Part shown: in pieces, positions 7,598 through 17,800 of the stretch | How the letters are laid out: each line of letters opens with the position of its first letter | How positions within the stretch are numbered: position 1 is the stretch's first letter | Source of the DNA: Brachyspira suanatina | GTDB lineage: Bacteria; Spirochaetota; Brachyspiria; Brachyspirales; Brachyspiraceae | Assembly (NCBI RefSeq): GCF_001049755.1 | Contig: NZ_CVLB01000001.1 | Coordinates: 1,878,995 to 1,942,994 of the forward strand | Length of the DNA stretch: 64,000 bases | Reading direction: 5' to 3' | Made by a program: the position numbers and the translations under genes | The notes under the pieces: model-generated | Database searches by the model: none | Seen by the model: the letters and a program-made list of their open reading frames with translations, nothing else | What the model was told of the DNA's origin: nothing

Positions 7598-8985
7598 TAA
7601 TCTTCATTTATTGCATCATATTCTATAGAGGCATTATTTATATATTTATGAAATGTTTCTATATAAAATCCTGTTTCTCTATCGCCTTTCAATTCTTTTA
7701 TGGTTGTAATATCATTGTTATCAGTATCAAATTGATATATTCTAATTTTATCTATATCTATAGTGTCATTTTCAGTATATGAATACTCTTTTAATATTTG
7801 ATTCTTTTTATCCTCATCTTTCATGCTATGAAGAACTGCCATATTATTTATATGTTCTAGTATAGTGTCGCTGTGAGTAGATACTATAATATTTCTTTTT
7901 TTATTAACTAAATTTATTAATACACGGGCTAATTGTTTCTGCAATTTTAAATGCAATGATAATTCAGGCTCCTCTATAAATAAATCACCAACTATATCTT
8001 TATATTTCAAAAATAAATACAATGGTGCAACTTCTGTAATAACGGCTGAACATAAATGCATAGGTACTTTCAAGTCTTTGTTATTCGGCTGATAATACAT
8101 AGCATCAGTTTCTTCATTAATATTTATTTTTCCTTTTAATATATTATTTTCAAATATTTCTATTACATCTTTAAATTCTTTATTTTCTTCATAATTAGAT
8201 AAACCTATTAAACTGTTAATAAAATCTATAATAGGTTTTTGAAATAAAGTTTTTTCTTTTTTATCTCCAATACTAAATTGATTCATATTTGATATTTTTG
8301 ATAATTCTTTATATGTTAATAAAAAACCTGTCCTTGATGTAGGTAAGAAATCAGTATTAATTGATAATATACCTATTAATATTAGTTTCAATATAAAAAT
8401 ATATGACATATTATCAAATCCCATAGAACCTATTGATCTTTCACTATAATAAAATATATAATCTTTTGCTAAAAAAATATTATATAAAAAATTAGAAAAA
8501 TCAAAGCGTATAACTTCTAAATTAATTATCTTACTACTATCATTAAAAATAAATTTTAAAATTTCTGTTTTATATTTATCAAATAATTTATTCAAAATAC
8601 TAATGAATATATTTACTTCTTTTTTTTGTAATAAATTATATTTATTTTGTATATACTTATCTATTATTGATATGTTTTTATCTTCTTTTACCATATCTAG
8701 ATAGTCTTTAAAAATACTATTATTATTTTCTATATCATTTGTTTTTATATATTTATCAATTATATCTTTAATTTTTTCATATTCTTCCAAACTGTAAATA
8801 AAATCCTTATTTTGAAACATAATATCTACAATATCTCTACTATATTCCATCAATCCATATATCAATGTCATTAAATAGCTTTTTCCGCTGTTATTATCAC
8901 CTATAAACAATATAAGATTAGAAAGTTCTATTTCTGCCTCTTTAATCTTACCGAAATTTTTAATTATTAGCTTGGAATATGACAT
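7597..8985 (-). CDS. AAA family (OLD/ABC-like) ATPase, putative defence ATPase
   Basis: About 462 residues. N-terminal strand KLIIKNFGKIKEAEIEL, Walker A GDNNSGKS (29-36), a long Ile/Lys/Asn-rich coiled middle region, then a C-terminal catalytic block with Walker B FIEEPELSLH, a coupling helix and the switch-like STHSD. This is the SMC/RecF-like ATPase fold of the OLD and AAA_15/AAA_21 families. Many such proteins pair with a nuclease in anti-phage systems, and here the next two frames form a split PD-(D/E)XK protein. The frame extends upstream to 9060, but MSYSKLIIKNFG is the natural start and has AAAGG about 10 bases before it. No TOPRIM domain is present. Confidence 0.75.
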   Translation of the reverse strand: MSYSKLIIKNFGKIKEAEIELSNLILFIGDNNSGKSYLMTLIYGLMEYSRDIVDIMFQNKDFIYSLEEYEKIKDIIDKYIKTNDIENNNSIFKDYLDMVKEDKNISIIDKYIQNKYNLLQKKEVNIFISILNKLFDKYKTEILKFIFNDSSKIINLEVIRFDFSNFLYNIFLAKDYIFYYSERSIGSMGFDNMSYIFILKLILIGILSINTDFLPTSRTGFLLTYKELSKISNMNQFSIGDKKEKTLFQKPIIDFINSLIGLSNYEENKEFKDVIEIFENNILKGKININEETDAMYYQPNNKDLKVPMHLCSAVITEVAPLYLFLKYKDIVGDLFIEEPELSLHLKLQKQLARVLINLVNKKRNIIVSTHSDTILEHINNMAVLHSMKDEDKKNQILKEYSYTENDTIDIDKIRIYQFDTDNNDITTIKELKGDRETGFYIETFHKYINNASIEYDAINED

Positions 8986-9060
8986 TTTCAAAATACCTTT
9001 TTTAATTTGCATTATTTTATAATAGAATTTTATCTTTAACAAGTATTTTAATATATACAT

Positions 9061-9280
9061 AAGTAAATATATTTTATCAAAAATAAAATTATATTTTTAA
9101 TATATGGGGCTTTGCCCCATACCCCACTTCTTTTGTTGTCACAAAGAAGCAAAAAGACTGCATTTTTGACCTAAAATTATGGTATTATCATTATTAAATA
9201 CATATTCTTAAAAATTAAGCTGTAATATGTGCATTTTCGCGAAGCGTGTAAAAAAAGTAGATAATATTAATATATTTATA
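9061..9280. repeat. dispersed hairpin-rich intergenic repeat, copy A
   Basis: Noncoding. It contains GGGGCTTTGCCCC (perfect hairpin), then CCCC, CTTCTTTT, a GACTGCATTTTT block, a TTTTCGCGAAGCG hairpin and AAAAAGTAGATAA. The same blocks occur in the same order at 26030-26350, with a variable middle. No transposase is nearby. The rest of the gap up to flgG (9281-9416) holds only the flgG promoter region. Confidence 0.6.
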
Positions 9281-9351
9281 TAGTTTTGAAATAGTTTTAA
9301 TGTAAAAAAGCATTTAAATAACTTAACATAATATTTTTTATATAAATTCTA

Positions 9352-9378
9352 TAAAGCAATTTTTATAATTACCGAAGA
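9352..9378 (+). promoter_or_regulatory. candidate sigma-28-type flagellar promoter
   Basis: TAAA (9352-9355), exactly 15 bases, then ACCGAAGA (9371-9378). The flagellar sigma-28 consensus is TAAA-N15-GCCGATAA; the -35 and spacing match fully and the -10 matches 5 of 8. It lies 38 bases before the flgG start. Confidence 0.4.
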
Positions 9379-9416
9379 TATAATATAATAAATTTATAGA
9401 TAATGGAGTGTATTAT

Positions 9417-10211
9417 ATGGTACGTTCTTTATGGACAGCTGCAAGCGGTATGAATGGTATGCAGTTCAAAACTGATACTATAGCCAATAACCTTGCAAAT
9501 GTTAATACTATAGGATATAAAAAAGTTAGAGCTGATTTTGAAGATTTAATATATCAAAACTTAAAAATACAAGGAACTCCTGCTACAGAAGATACTGTAA
9601 CACCTGTAGGACTTCAAACAGGACTAGGTGTGAAAAGTGCTGCTACTCAAAAAATGTTTGATCAGGGTTCTTTACAGGCAACAGGAAATAAACTTGATTT
9701 AGCATTAGAAGGAGAAGGATTCTTCCAAGTATTAATGCCTGATGGAAGTGTTTCTTATACTAGAGACGGTTCTTTCAAAATTGATGCTAACGGACAATTA
9801 GTTACATCAAACGGATACAGATTGGTTCCTGAAATAGTATTCCCTGAAAATTTCTTGGTAGAGCAGATAAGCATATCAAGAGAGGGTGTTGTTTCTGTGA
9901 AAATAGGTGATGAAAATGATCCTGTAGAAATAGGACAAATTACACTTCATAGATTCATCAATCAGCCTGGACTTTTATCTATAGGCGATAACTTATATAA
10001 AGAAACTATAGCAAGCGGACCAGCTTTTGAAGGCGAACCGGGTGCTAATGGATTCCCTAGAATTCACCAAGGCTTCGTTGAAATGTCAAACGTTAAAGTT
10101 GTTGACGAAATGGTTGATATGATAGTTGCACAAAGAGCTTATGAGATGAACTCAAAAGCAGTACAAACTAGCGATAACTTACTTGCTACTGTTGTAAACT
10201 TGAAAAGATAA
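9417..10211 (+). CDS. flgG: flagellar basal-body distal rod protein FlgG
   Basis: 264 residues. N-terminal flagellar rod motif MVRSLWTAASGMNGMQ followed by IANNLANVNTIGYKK, the central FlgG signature (GFFQVLMPDGSVSYTRDGSF), and the conserved C-terminal heptad region ending VDMIVAQRAYEMNSKAVQTSDNLL. FlgG forms the distal rod between the MS ring and the hook; in spirochaetes the motor drives periplasmic filaments. The frame also has a GTG three codons earlier (9408), but GGAG at 9405-9408 is spaced 8 bases from the ATG at 9417, which fixes the start. It is alone here, without flgF or flgH beside it. Confidence 0.95.
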   Translation: MVRSLWTAASGMNGMQFKTDTIANNLANVNTIGYKKVRADFEDLIYQNLKIQGTPATEDTVTPVGLQTGLGVKSAATQKMFDQGSLQATGNKLDLALEGEGFFQVLMPDGSVSYTRDGSFKIDANGQLVTSNGYRLVPEIVFPENFLVEQISISREGVVSVKIGDENDPVEIGQITLHRFINQPGLLSIGDNLYKETIASGPAFEGEPGANGFPRIHQGFVEMSNVKVVDEMVDMIVAQRAYEMNSKAVQTSDNLLATVVNLKR

Positions 10212-10240
10212 TAAAAAATAATACATGACTAGTGATAGAT

Positions 10241-10264
10241 AAGGGGCTTTAAAAGGCCTCTTTT
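10241..10264. terminator. short hairpin between flgG and the transglycosylase gene
   Basis: AAGGGGC (10241-10247) pairs with GCCTCTT (10256-10262), followed by TTTTC on the plus strand. It overlaps the stop of the convergent transglycosylase gene and is a weak terminator candidate for flgG. Confidence 0.4.
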
Positions 10265-10806
10265 CTATATATAGCACCATAAGAACTATTGTCTTTCACA
10301 TAAAGACTAACCATTGTATTATATTCATACTTTATCTTCTCAGCGTAGGACTCACCGTATACATCATAAGCATTGCCAGCATTATAATATCTAAGAGATT
10401 TTACGATATCGCCATCGAATTTATCCAAAATTTTATCTATGAATCTTACACCAAGAACAATATTATCTCTAGGATCATATCTATTCAATTTGGGATCAAC
10501 ATCTTTATTGGCAATAGGTGTTATTTGGCAGTATCCGTAAGCATTTTTTCTTGAAAGTGCTGTAGGTATAAAACTGCTTTCCACCTTAATTAAAGCCACC
10601 ATTAAAAGAGGATCAACATCATAATTACTGCAAACATCGAAAACATCTTTAATAAACCAAAAATCCTGACTATAATGATTAGATACATCTTTAATCAATG
10701 TTACCCAATCATTAGAAGGAAAGGAATAATCACTGATATTGAAATTATGCGTCTCCAAATTGAGATTGCAAAGAAATAAAACTAATATTATAACTATTCT
10801 TTTCAT
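10249..10806 (-). CDS. lytic transglycosylase (SLT domain)
   Basis: 185 residues with an N-terminal signal peptide (about 1-17) and a goose-type lysozyme/SLT domain. Catalytic Glu76 lies in ALIKVESSF, followed by AYGYCQITP (the GLMQI-like motif) and the later SLRYYNAGN block (the AYNAG motif). It cleaves peptidoglycan glycan strands in the periplasm, forming 1,6-anhydro ends. It is convergent with flgG, and a role in opening the wall for the flagellar rod is possible. The link is by position only; general wall turnover is equally likely. Confidence 0.88.
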   Translation of the reverse strand: MKRIVIILVLFLCNLNLETHNFNISDYSFPSNDWVTLIKDVSNHYSQDFWFIKDVFDVCSNYDVDPLLMVALIKVESSFIPTALSRKNAYGYCQITPIANKDVDPKLNRYDPRDNIVLGVRFIDKILDKFDGDIVKSLRYYNAGNAYDVYGESYAEKIKYEYNTMVSLYVKDNSSYGAIYRKEAF

Positions 10807-10996
10807 AAACTTCCTGTTAAATTTTAATATCCTATTAATTATAAATTAGCTAATATCAAAAAACATAAACTATATTTTAAATATTAACATTTTTTTGAAA
10901 AAAGTCAGTTAAAAAATATATTTTTTTTACATTGCATTAAATAAATACGAATAATGATTAAATAATTGTTATTAATATTTATTATGTATAAAAATT

Positions 10997-11836
10997 CTAT
11001 AGTAAAACTTTACCTTCAAAAGAATATCTCGCTTCCCCTTTCATAAAAACGCTGTTATTTTCATATCTCAACACTAAATCGCCACCTAAAAGATGATTAA
11101 GTATAATATTATCAGTTCTTTTGCTTATAAATCCGGCAACACATACGGCTGAAGCACCTGTACCGCAGGCTAAAGTTTCCCCGCTTCCTCTCTCCCAAGT
11201 TCTTTGTTTTACCTCTCCCATATTTATTATCTCCACAAATTCAACATTAGTTCTGTTTGGAAATATACTATTATTTTCTATATAGCTTCCTATAGAATTT
11301 ATATCTAAATCCTCTATATTATCCATAAATATTACAGAATGAGGATTCCCCATAGATACTGCAGTAAAATAATATGTTTTGCCGTTAAATGTTATAGGCT
11401 CATCAATAATAGGATTTTTATCTATGGTAGTAGGTATTTTAAGCCCTTCAAGTATAGGAGAACTCATATTTATTTCAACTTTATCAACTTCATCATTCTC
11501 TATGAATAGCTTAGCCTCTAATATACCTCTTAAGGTTTCTATTTTTAGAGGATTATTTTTACTTATTCCTTTATCATAAACATATTTAGCCACACATCTT
11601 ATACCATTACCGCACATTTCAGATTCGCTTCCGTCAGCATTAAACATTCTCATTTTAGCATCAGCTTTATCGCTTGGCATTATAAGTATTATTCCATCAG
11701 CTCCTATAGAATAATTTCTATTGCTTAATATAGGAGAATATTTTGAAGCATCTTCCGGAGTGAATTTTTCTTTAAAACAATTCACATAAATATAGTCATT
11801 TCCTATTCCATGCATTTTAGTAAAAGATAAAGTCAT
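10997..11836 (-). CDS. dapF: diaminopimelate epimerase
   Basis: 279 residues, family length. Both active-site cysteines are present: Cys75 in MCGNGIRC and Cys224 in ACGTGA. The N-terminal MHGIGNDYIYVN and WERGSGET are also family signatures. It interconverts LL- and meso-diaminopimelate in lysine and peptidoglycan synthesis. The next lysine step, lysA, is also in this window (39643-40881) but not adjacent. AAGGG precedes the start. High confidence. Confidence 0.96.
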   Translation of the reverse strand: MTLSFTKMHGIGNDYIYVNCFKEKFTPEDASKYSPILSNRNYSIGADGIILIMPSDKADAKMRMFNADGSESEMCGNGIRCVAKYVYDKGISKNNPLKIETLRGILEAKLFIENDEVDKVEINMSSPILEGLKIPTTIDKNPIIDEPITFNGKTYYFTAVSMGNPHSVIFMDNIEDLDINSIGSYIENNSIFPNRTNVEFVEIINMGEVKQRTWERGSGETLACGTGASAVCVAGFISKRTDNIILNHLLGGDLVLRYENNSVFMKGEARYSFEGKVLL

Positions 11837-11908
11837 AATAAACCCTTAAAATATTTTTTATGTTTTATTCTATTCTATAATATAATATGAATTAAGTAAA
11901 TATTTTAT

Positions 11909-11950
11909 AAAAAAACAGCTAATACCTTTAATATGATAAAGATATTAGCC
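11909..11950 (-). terminator. katA terminator
   Basis: On the minus strand a 13-bp stem (GCTAATATCTTTA with TAAAGGTATTAGC) is followed by TGTTTTTTT. It lies about 60 bases past the catalase stop. Confidence 0.75.
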
Positions 11951-12008
11951 GCAGAGATTAAAATTTGATAATTTATTTAATATTTATTCGTATATATTCT
12001 ATTATTAT

Positions 12009-13460
12009 TTATTTTATGTCTTTCTCATCAAAGCCCAATGCTTTAGCAACCCCAAGTCCGTAAGCTTTATCAACATTCATACAATTTTTTATATGTCTTA
12101 ATTGTACTTCTTTAGTAACGCCGTTCATATCTCTTGCAGTATTTTCAAATAATACTTGCTTCTGTGCATCTGTCATAAGATTGAATAAAGCTCTTGCATC
12201 TGTGTAATAATCATCATCATCTTCTCTATGATCATATCTGTAAGCATCGCCGTAAATTTTTAGAGGCGGTTCAGCATATTCTTTCTGCTCTTTCCATTCG
12301 CCTTGAGAGTTTGGTTCATATTCTACTTTAGAACCATTAGACTCTACTCTCATATATCCATCTCTATGATAAGTATTAGGTTTAAATTTTGGAGCATTTA
12401 CTGGTATGCTTGAATAGTTAACACCTAATCTATATCTTTGTGTATCAGTATAAGAGAATAATCTTCCCTGAAGCATTCTGTCTGGTGAGAATCCTATACC
12501 AGGAACTATTGTAGAAGGGCTGAATGCTGATTGTTCTACTTCTGCGAAATAGTTTTCAGGGTTTCTATTTAATTCTAAAACTCCAACATCAATTAGAGGA
12601 TATTCTTTTTGAGACCAAGTTTTTGTTAAGTCAAATGGATTTCTTTTGCTTGCATTAGCCTGTTCTTCAGTCATTATTTGAATTTTCATATTCCATCTAG
12701 GGAAATCGCCTCTTTCTATAGCTTCAAATAAGTCTTTTTGAGAACTTTCTCTGTCTTTTGCTATGATTGCTTCAGCTTCCTGATCTGTTAAATTTTTAAT
12801 TCCTTGCTGAGTTTTGAAATGGAATTTTACCCAATATCTTTTGCCTTCTTTATTTATGAAACTATAAGCATGACTGCTGAAACCATGCATATGTCTGTAA
12901 CTATAAGGTATACCTCTGTCGCTCATATCTATAGTTATTTGGTGAATAGCTTCTGGTAAAGAAGTAAGGAAATCCCATTTATTTTGAGCACTTCTCATAT
13001 TAGTTTTTGGATCTCTTTTTACAGCATGGTTCAAATCAGGGAATTTTAAAGGATCTCTGAAATAAAATACAGGAGTGTTATTTCCAACTAAATCCCAGTT
13101 TCCTTCTTCAGTATAGAATTTAATAGCAAAACCTCTTATATCTCTTTCAGCATCTGCTGCACCTCTCTCACCTGCCACTGTAGAAAATCTTACAAATAAA
13201 TCAGTTTTCTTTCCAACTTCAGAGAATATTTTTGCCTTAGTATATTGTGTGATATCATGAGTTACAGTGAATGTACCATAAGCACCTGAACCTTTAGCAT
13301 GCATTCTTCTTTCTGGTATAACTTCTCTGTCAAAATGTGCCATCTTTTCCATAAACCATACATCTTGTAAAAGCATAGGACCTCTGGCACCTGCTGTCAT
13401 AGAATGCTGATTATTTTCAACCGGAGCACCGAATTCAGTTGTTAATTTTTTATCTGACAT
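12009..13460 (-). CDS. katA: monofunctional haem catalase
   Basis: 483 residues, the length of small-subunit clade-3 catalases. The distal haem His54 lies in [11 protein letters not shown], the distal Asn in [14 protein letters not shown], and the proximal haem-ligating Tyr in [14 protein letters not shown]. It converts hydrogen peroxide to water and oxygen in the cytoplasm; no signal peptide is seen. AAGGAG lies just before the start. A strong promoter and a PerR-like box lie upstream, and hemH, which makes its haem, diverges from it. Catalase in an otherwise anaerobic gut spirochaete fits life near the oxygenated mucosa. Confidence 0.97.
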   Translation of the reverse strand: MSDKKLTTEFGAPVENNQHSMTAGARGPMLLQDVWFMEKMAHFDREVIPERRMHAKGSGAYGTFTVTHDITQYTKAKIFSEVGKKTDLFVRFSTVAGERGAADAERDIRGFAIKFYTEEGNWDLVGNNTPVFYFRDPLKFPDLNHAVKRDPKTNMRSAQNKWDFLTSLPEAIHQITIDMSDRGIPYSYRHMHGFSSHAYSFINKEGKRYWVKFHFKTQQGIKNLTDQEAEAIIAKDRESSQKDLFEAIERGDFPRWNMKIQIMTEEQANASKRNPFDLTKTWSQKEYPLIDVGVLELNRNPENYFAEVEQSAFSPSTIVPGIGFSPDRMLQGRLFSYTDTQRYRLGVNYSSIPVNAPKFKPNTYHRDGYMRVESNGSKVEYEPNSQGEWKEQKEYAEPPLKIYGDAYRYDHREDDDDYYTDARALFNLMTDAQKQVLFENTARDMNGVTKEVQLRHIKNCMNVDKAYGLGVAKALGFDEKDIK

Positions 13461-13498
13461 ATTAAAACTCCTTAATAGTATTTATTATCAATAAATAT

Positions 13499-13526
13499 AT
13501 TATACTAAATAAATATTTTATTTCAA
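13499..13526 (-). promoter_or_regulatory. katA promoter
   Basis: TTGAAA (13526-13521), 16 bases, TATAAT (13504-13499), reading toward katA, 39 bases from the start codon. Confidence 0.75.
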
Positions 13527-13535
13527 GTCTATTGA

Positions 13536-13550
13536 TAAAAATTATTATAA
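13536..13550. promoter_or_regulatory. PerR-like operator between katA and hemH
   Basis: On the minus strand TTATAATAATTTTTA matches the PerR box TTATAATNATTATAA at all but two positions. It ends 9 bases upstream of the katA -35. PerR represses peroxide-defence and haem genes with a metal cofactor. The A/T-rich background makes chance matches possible. Confidence 0.45.
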
Positions 13551-13604
13551 AATATTAAAAAATTATTAATAAAAAATATTAAATAATAAAAATTAGAATA
13601 AGTA

Positions 13605-13632
13605 TTGACTAATAATAAAAAAACTATATACT
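13605..13632 (+). promoter_or_regulatory. hemH promoter
   Basis: TTGACT (13605-13610), 16 bases, TATACT (13627-13632), 34 bases before the hemH start. Confidence 0.65.
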
Positions 13633-13666
13633 TAATAATAAATATTACTAATAAGGATTATATATT

Positions 13667-14662
13667 ATGAGTAGAACAAAAGAAACAACTATACTTCTAA
13701 ATATGGGAGGACCTAGAAATTTTGATGAAATAAATACTTTTTTAGTAAATATGTTTAATGACTATTATATACTAAACATAAAAAATAGTTTCATAAGAGG
13801 CATGATAGCCAAAAAAATAGTAAATAAAATAAGACCTGATGTAATAAGACATTATGAAGCTATAGGAGGAAAATCACCAATAAATGAATATACTGAAAAA
13901 CTCATAAATAAATTAAATGAATTAGACAGTTCAAGAGATTATAAATACATAATGAATTATACTCCGCCCTACTCTTACGATGTATTAAAAGAGTTAAAAG
14001 AAAACAATATATATAATATTACATTATTCAGTATGTATCCTCAATATTCAGAAGTTACAGTAAAATCATCTTTAGAAAGCGTTTATAAAGCTATGAAAAA
14101 ATTAAAATATAATCCTAAAGTCAATATAATAGACAGATACTATGACAATGAATACTATAATGATTCTATAGTACAATTAATAAAAAATACCATTGCTGAT
14201 AAAAATGCAGAAGAATACATATTAATATTTTCTGCCCATTCTATACCAAAAATGTATGCTGATAAAGGAGATCCTTATGAGCATGAATGCAATTATAATG
14301 TTCAGATATTAAGAGAAAAACTTCATAATGCAGGTTTAAATTTCAAAGATATTGTTATTTCTTATCAGTCAAAAATAGGAAAAATTGAATGGCTTGAACC
14401 ATCAACTATAGATACAATAAAAAAATATAATAGCGAAAAATTAATAATATATCCTTTAGCATTCACTGTAGACAATTCAGAAACTATTTATGAAATAGAT
14501 ATTGAATATAGAGAAGAATCCATAAATAAATACAATATTAAAGATTTCATATTATGTCCTTGCTTGAATGATAATATAAATTTTGCTCAAAGTATAATAG
14601 AAATACAAAATATACATCAAAAACAGAATTTAAATATGCATTATAATAGAAAAATAGTTTAA
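13667..14662 (+). CDS. hemH: ferrochelatase
   Basis: 331 residues, family length. N-terminal ILLNMGGP, metal-site His in FSAHSIP, YQSKIG--EWLEP, and the conserved Glu in DNSETIYEIDIEY. It inserts a metal into the final porphyrin or coproporphyrin to make haem in the cytoplasm. Of other haem genes none is in the window. It diverges from catalase, the likely user of the haem, and the shared intergenic region has a PerR-like box. AAGGAT about 10 bases upstream is the ribosome site. No terminator is seen after it. Confidence 0.93.
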   Translation: MSRTKETTILLNMGGPRNFDEINTFLVNMFNDYYILNIKNSFIRGMIAKKIVNKIRPDVIRHYEAIGGKSPINEYTEKLINKLNELDSSRDYKYIMNYTPPYSYDVLKELKENNIYNITLFSMYPQYSEVTVKSSLESVYKAMKKLKYNPKVNIIDRYYDNEYYNDSIVQLIKNTIADKNAEEYILIFSAHSIPKMYADKGDPYEHECNYNVQILREKLHNAGLNFKDIVISYQSKIGKIEWLEPSTIDTIKKYNSEKLIIYPLAFTVDNSETIYEIDIEYREESINKYNIKDFILCPCLNDNINFAQSIIEIQNIHQKQNLNMHYNRKIV

Positions 14663-14711
14663 AAAATATATATAACTTTTTTATATTCCCTAAGTTTTAT
14701 AATAAGTATAG

Positions 14712-14788
14712 AATTTTAAAGTAAATAATATTCTCATAAAATATTTTATAATTAAAATATTTTTACTTTCATTATTTACTTTAAAATT
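14712..14788. repeat. 18-bp perfect inverted repeat upstream of the macroglobulin gene
   Basis: AATTTTAAAGTAAATAAT (14712-14729) is repeated as its exact reverse complement at 14771-14788. The 41-base loop contains a further 14-bp palindrome at 14736-14749. The right arm covers the -35 of the next promoter. Confidence 0.8.
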
Positions 14789-14802
14789 ATTTATGATATA
14801 AC
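14775..14802 (+). promoter_or_regulatory. promoter of the alpha-2-macroglobulin gene
   Basis: TTTACT (14775-14780), 16 bases, TATAAC (14797-14802). The -35 lies inside the right arm of the inverted repeat. Confidence 0.5.
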
Positions 14803-14836
14803 ATTACAAGATAAAAATATCGTTTTTGGAGCTTTT

Positions 14837-17800
14837 ATGAGAAAACTTATTGTAAAACTAAAAACTATTTACTGTATTATGATAATGTCATTAATTTTAA
14901 CAATGATAACAGGAGTTAGTATGTTTGCAGCAGTGGCTATCGATAGAACTACTCCAATTGGGGAAAATACAAGTAGAGCAAATTATGAAGCAATAACAGT
15001 TACATTCAATCAGCAAATGGTAGCTTTACAGGCTATTAAAGAAGTAACTAATCAATATTTCAATTTTAATATAGATGTTAAAGGTACATATAAATGGCTT
15101 TCTATTAATACATTAGCATTCTACCCTAGCGAGCCTTTACCAGATAACACAAAAATAGAAGTTACATTAAAGAAAGGAATAAAAAGCGAACTTACAGGCG
15201 ATGTATTAGAAAATGATTATACTTGGACTTTTAATACTTTAAGACCTATAATGCAGAAAAGTTCTCCTTATGACAGACAATCAGAACTTCCTACAGATGT
15301 TAATATAGTTGTTTATTACAATATGCCTATATATCTTCAAAGTGCAAAAGAAAAAATACAATTAATCGCAAGCAATAATACTACTATAGATTTTGATGTA
15401 AGATATGCAAAAATAGAAGATTTAAGAGAATGGGAAACTAATGAATACAAATTAGAACAAGTATTAGTTATAAAACCTAAAAAAGCTTTAGCTAAAAATG
15501 ATGAGATAACAGTACATATAGGAGAAGGACTTGCTGCTGTTAATGGAGATTTAGGCACAGCAAATGCTAAAAGCTTTAATTTTTCTACACATGATGAATT
15601 CTATTTCAGCGGAAACAGCGAGCAAACTGTAACAGCATCATATTCTCCTGAAGCTCCTAAATTAGAGTTCAGTACAAGAGTTGAATGGGCTGATTTAATA
15701 AGAAACATTGAAATCACTCCGGCAATTCAGCTTCCTACAGAAGAAGAAATTCAGCAAAATTCTTGGTCATCTAAAAGTTTTTCACTTTATCAATTAAGAT
15801 TCAATCCAAATGTTACATATAATATAAAAATTAATGGAAGTTTAAAAGACGCTTACGGACAAACTTTGGCTCAGGAACAAAATATCACTTTAAATGTTAC
15901 TGATTATAACCCAAGCGTTTCTATACCTTCAGGAATGGGAGTTGTTGAATCTTATGAGGGAATAAAACTTCCTGTACAGGTAATGAACCCTAATACTATT
16001 AATATACAAAGCAGATATGTTGATAAAGAAAATATCATACCTTTCCTATTTGTAAATAAACAAGTATACAGATATGATGAAACTCCTGAATTCAGAAGAT
16101 ATACAAATCAATATAAAAATTTATTCGGTTACAATAATACTACAGAATATACTCCAAATGTTGAAAGAAACAGATATATTACAACAGCATTATATTTAAC
16201 TAATTATATGAATAATAAACAGTACGGACTTTTATCTATAGAGTTTAAGACTAAAACAGGATATCAAAGTCAGTACGATTATTCTACTGCTTCACAGATA
16301 CAAATAACATCTATGGGATTAACAGGTAAATTCTCAGGCGATTCAAACACTATATTTGTAACTGATTTAAAAACAGGAATGCCTGTTGAAGGAGCTGAAG
16401 TAGAAATAAGAGATGATTTCAACAGAGTTTTAGCAAGAGCTACTACAGATAAAAACGGAATAGCAACTACTAAAGGATTTAGAGAATTAGGAATAAAAAG
16501 AGCAAGCAGATGGGATACTCCAAGACAATGGGCTATAGTTACAAAAGGTGATGATGTATCTTTTATAAATAGTGATTGGGGCACAGGCGTTTCACCTTGG
16601 AGAATGGATATAAGTTATGATTATTCACCTGCTGACAGAGATTATAATGGTTCTATGTTCACAGAAAGAGGACTTTATAAACCTGGTGAAGAAGTACATA
16701 TAAAAGGTGTTATAAGAGAAAATATATTAGGAAATTGGAAAATAGCTAGAGATTTCAAAACAGGATTATACACTGTTAATAATTCAAGAGGCGAAGAAAT
16801 ACATAAAGGAACAGTTACTTTAAATGAATACGGTTCTTATTTAATTGACTTTACTCTTCCAGCTGATGCTCCTACAGGATATTACAGTGTAAATGTTGAA
16901 TTCAAAAGCGATTCAAATAAACAAAGCGATGAAGAAAAACAAGAAGGCGTAAAAGATCAAACATATAGTTTATCTCAAAGCTTCAGAGTAGAAGAATTCA
17001 AACCTTTAGAATATGAAAGCAGACTTTGGGTTGAAGATAAAAATTATTATTTAGGCGATACAATGCCTATTAAGATGTCAGGCTGGTATTTATTCGGCGA
17101 GCCTATGATATCTAATCAAGTAGATTATAATATATCTATGAACGAAACTTTCTTCACTCCTCCTAATAATGCAGGATTCAGATTCACAAAATTAAGCTGG
17201 TTTGAAGATGAGTATTATAATAATTATTATTCTATGATAGCAAATGGTACAGGTGCATTAGATGAAAACGGTGAATATGCTTATGCTCCTACTATAGATG
17301 CAAGCCGCTCAATACATGCTGCTTATGTTACTATAGAATCAACTGTATCAGGTGAAGACTCTCAAAGAGTAAGCACAACTAAAAGCGTATTAGTTCATGG
17401 AAGCGATTATTATATAGGTATAAAAAGACAAGGCTATTTCTTAGAAACAGATAAGCCTGCACAATTAGAATTCATAGCTGTTGATCCTGAAGGAAACAGA
17501 CTCGAAGGCAAGAAAATAGAAGTTCAGGTTATAAGAAGACATTGGGAATCAGTAAGAAAAGCTATAACAGGCGGAAGATTTGAATGGGAATCAAAACAGA
17601 TAGATGATGTTGTTGAAACTACTACAGTTACAACAAAAAAAGATCCTGTTGCATATAGCTTTACTCCTACAAATTCAGGACTTTACATAATATTAGCAAG
17701 AGCAAAAGACTCTAAAAACAGAGAAGTTGCTTCTGATGAATATATGTATGTTATAGGTAAAGATTATGCTCCTTGGGCTATGTTCGATGATGATTTGTTA

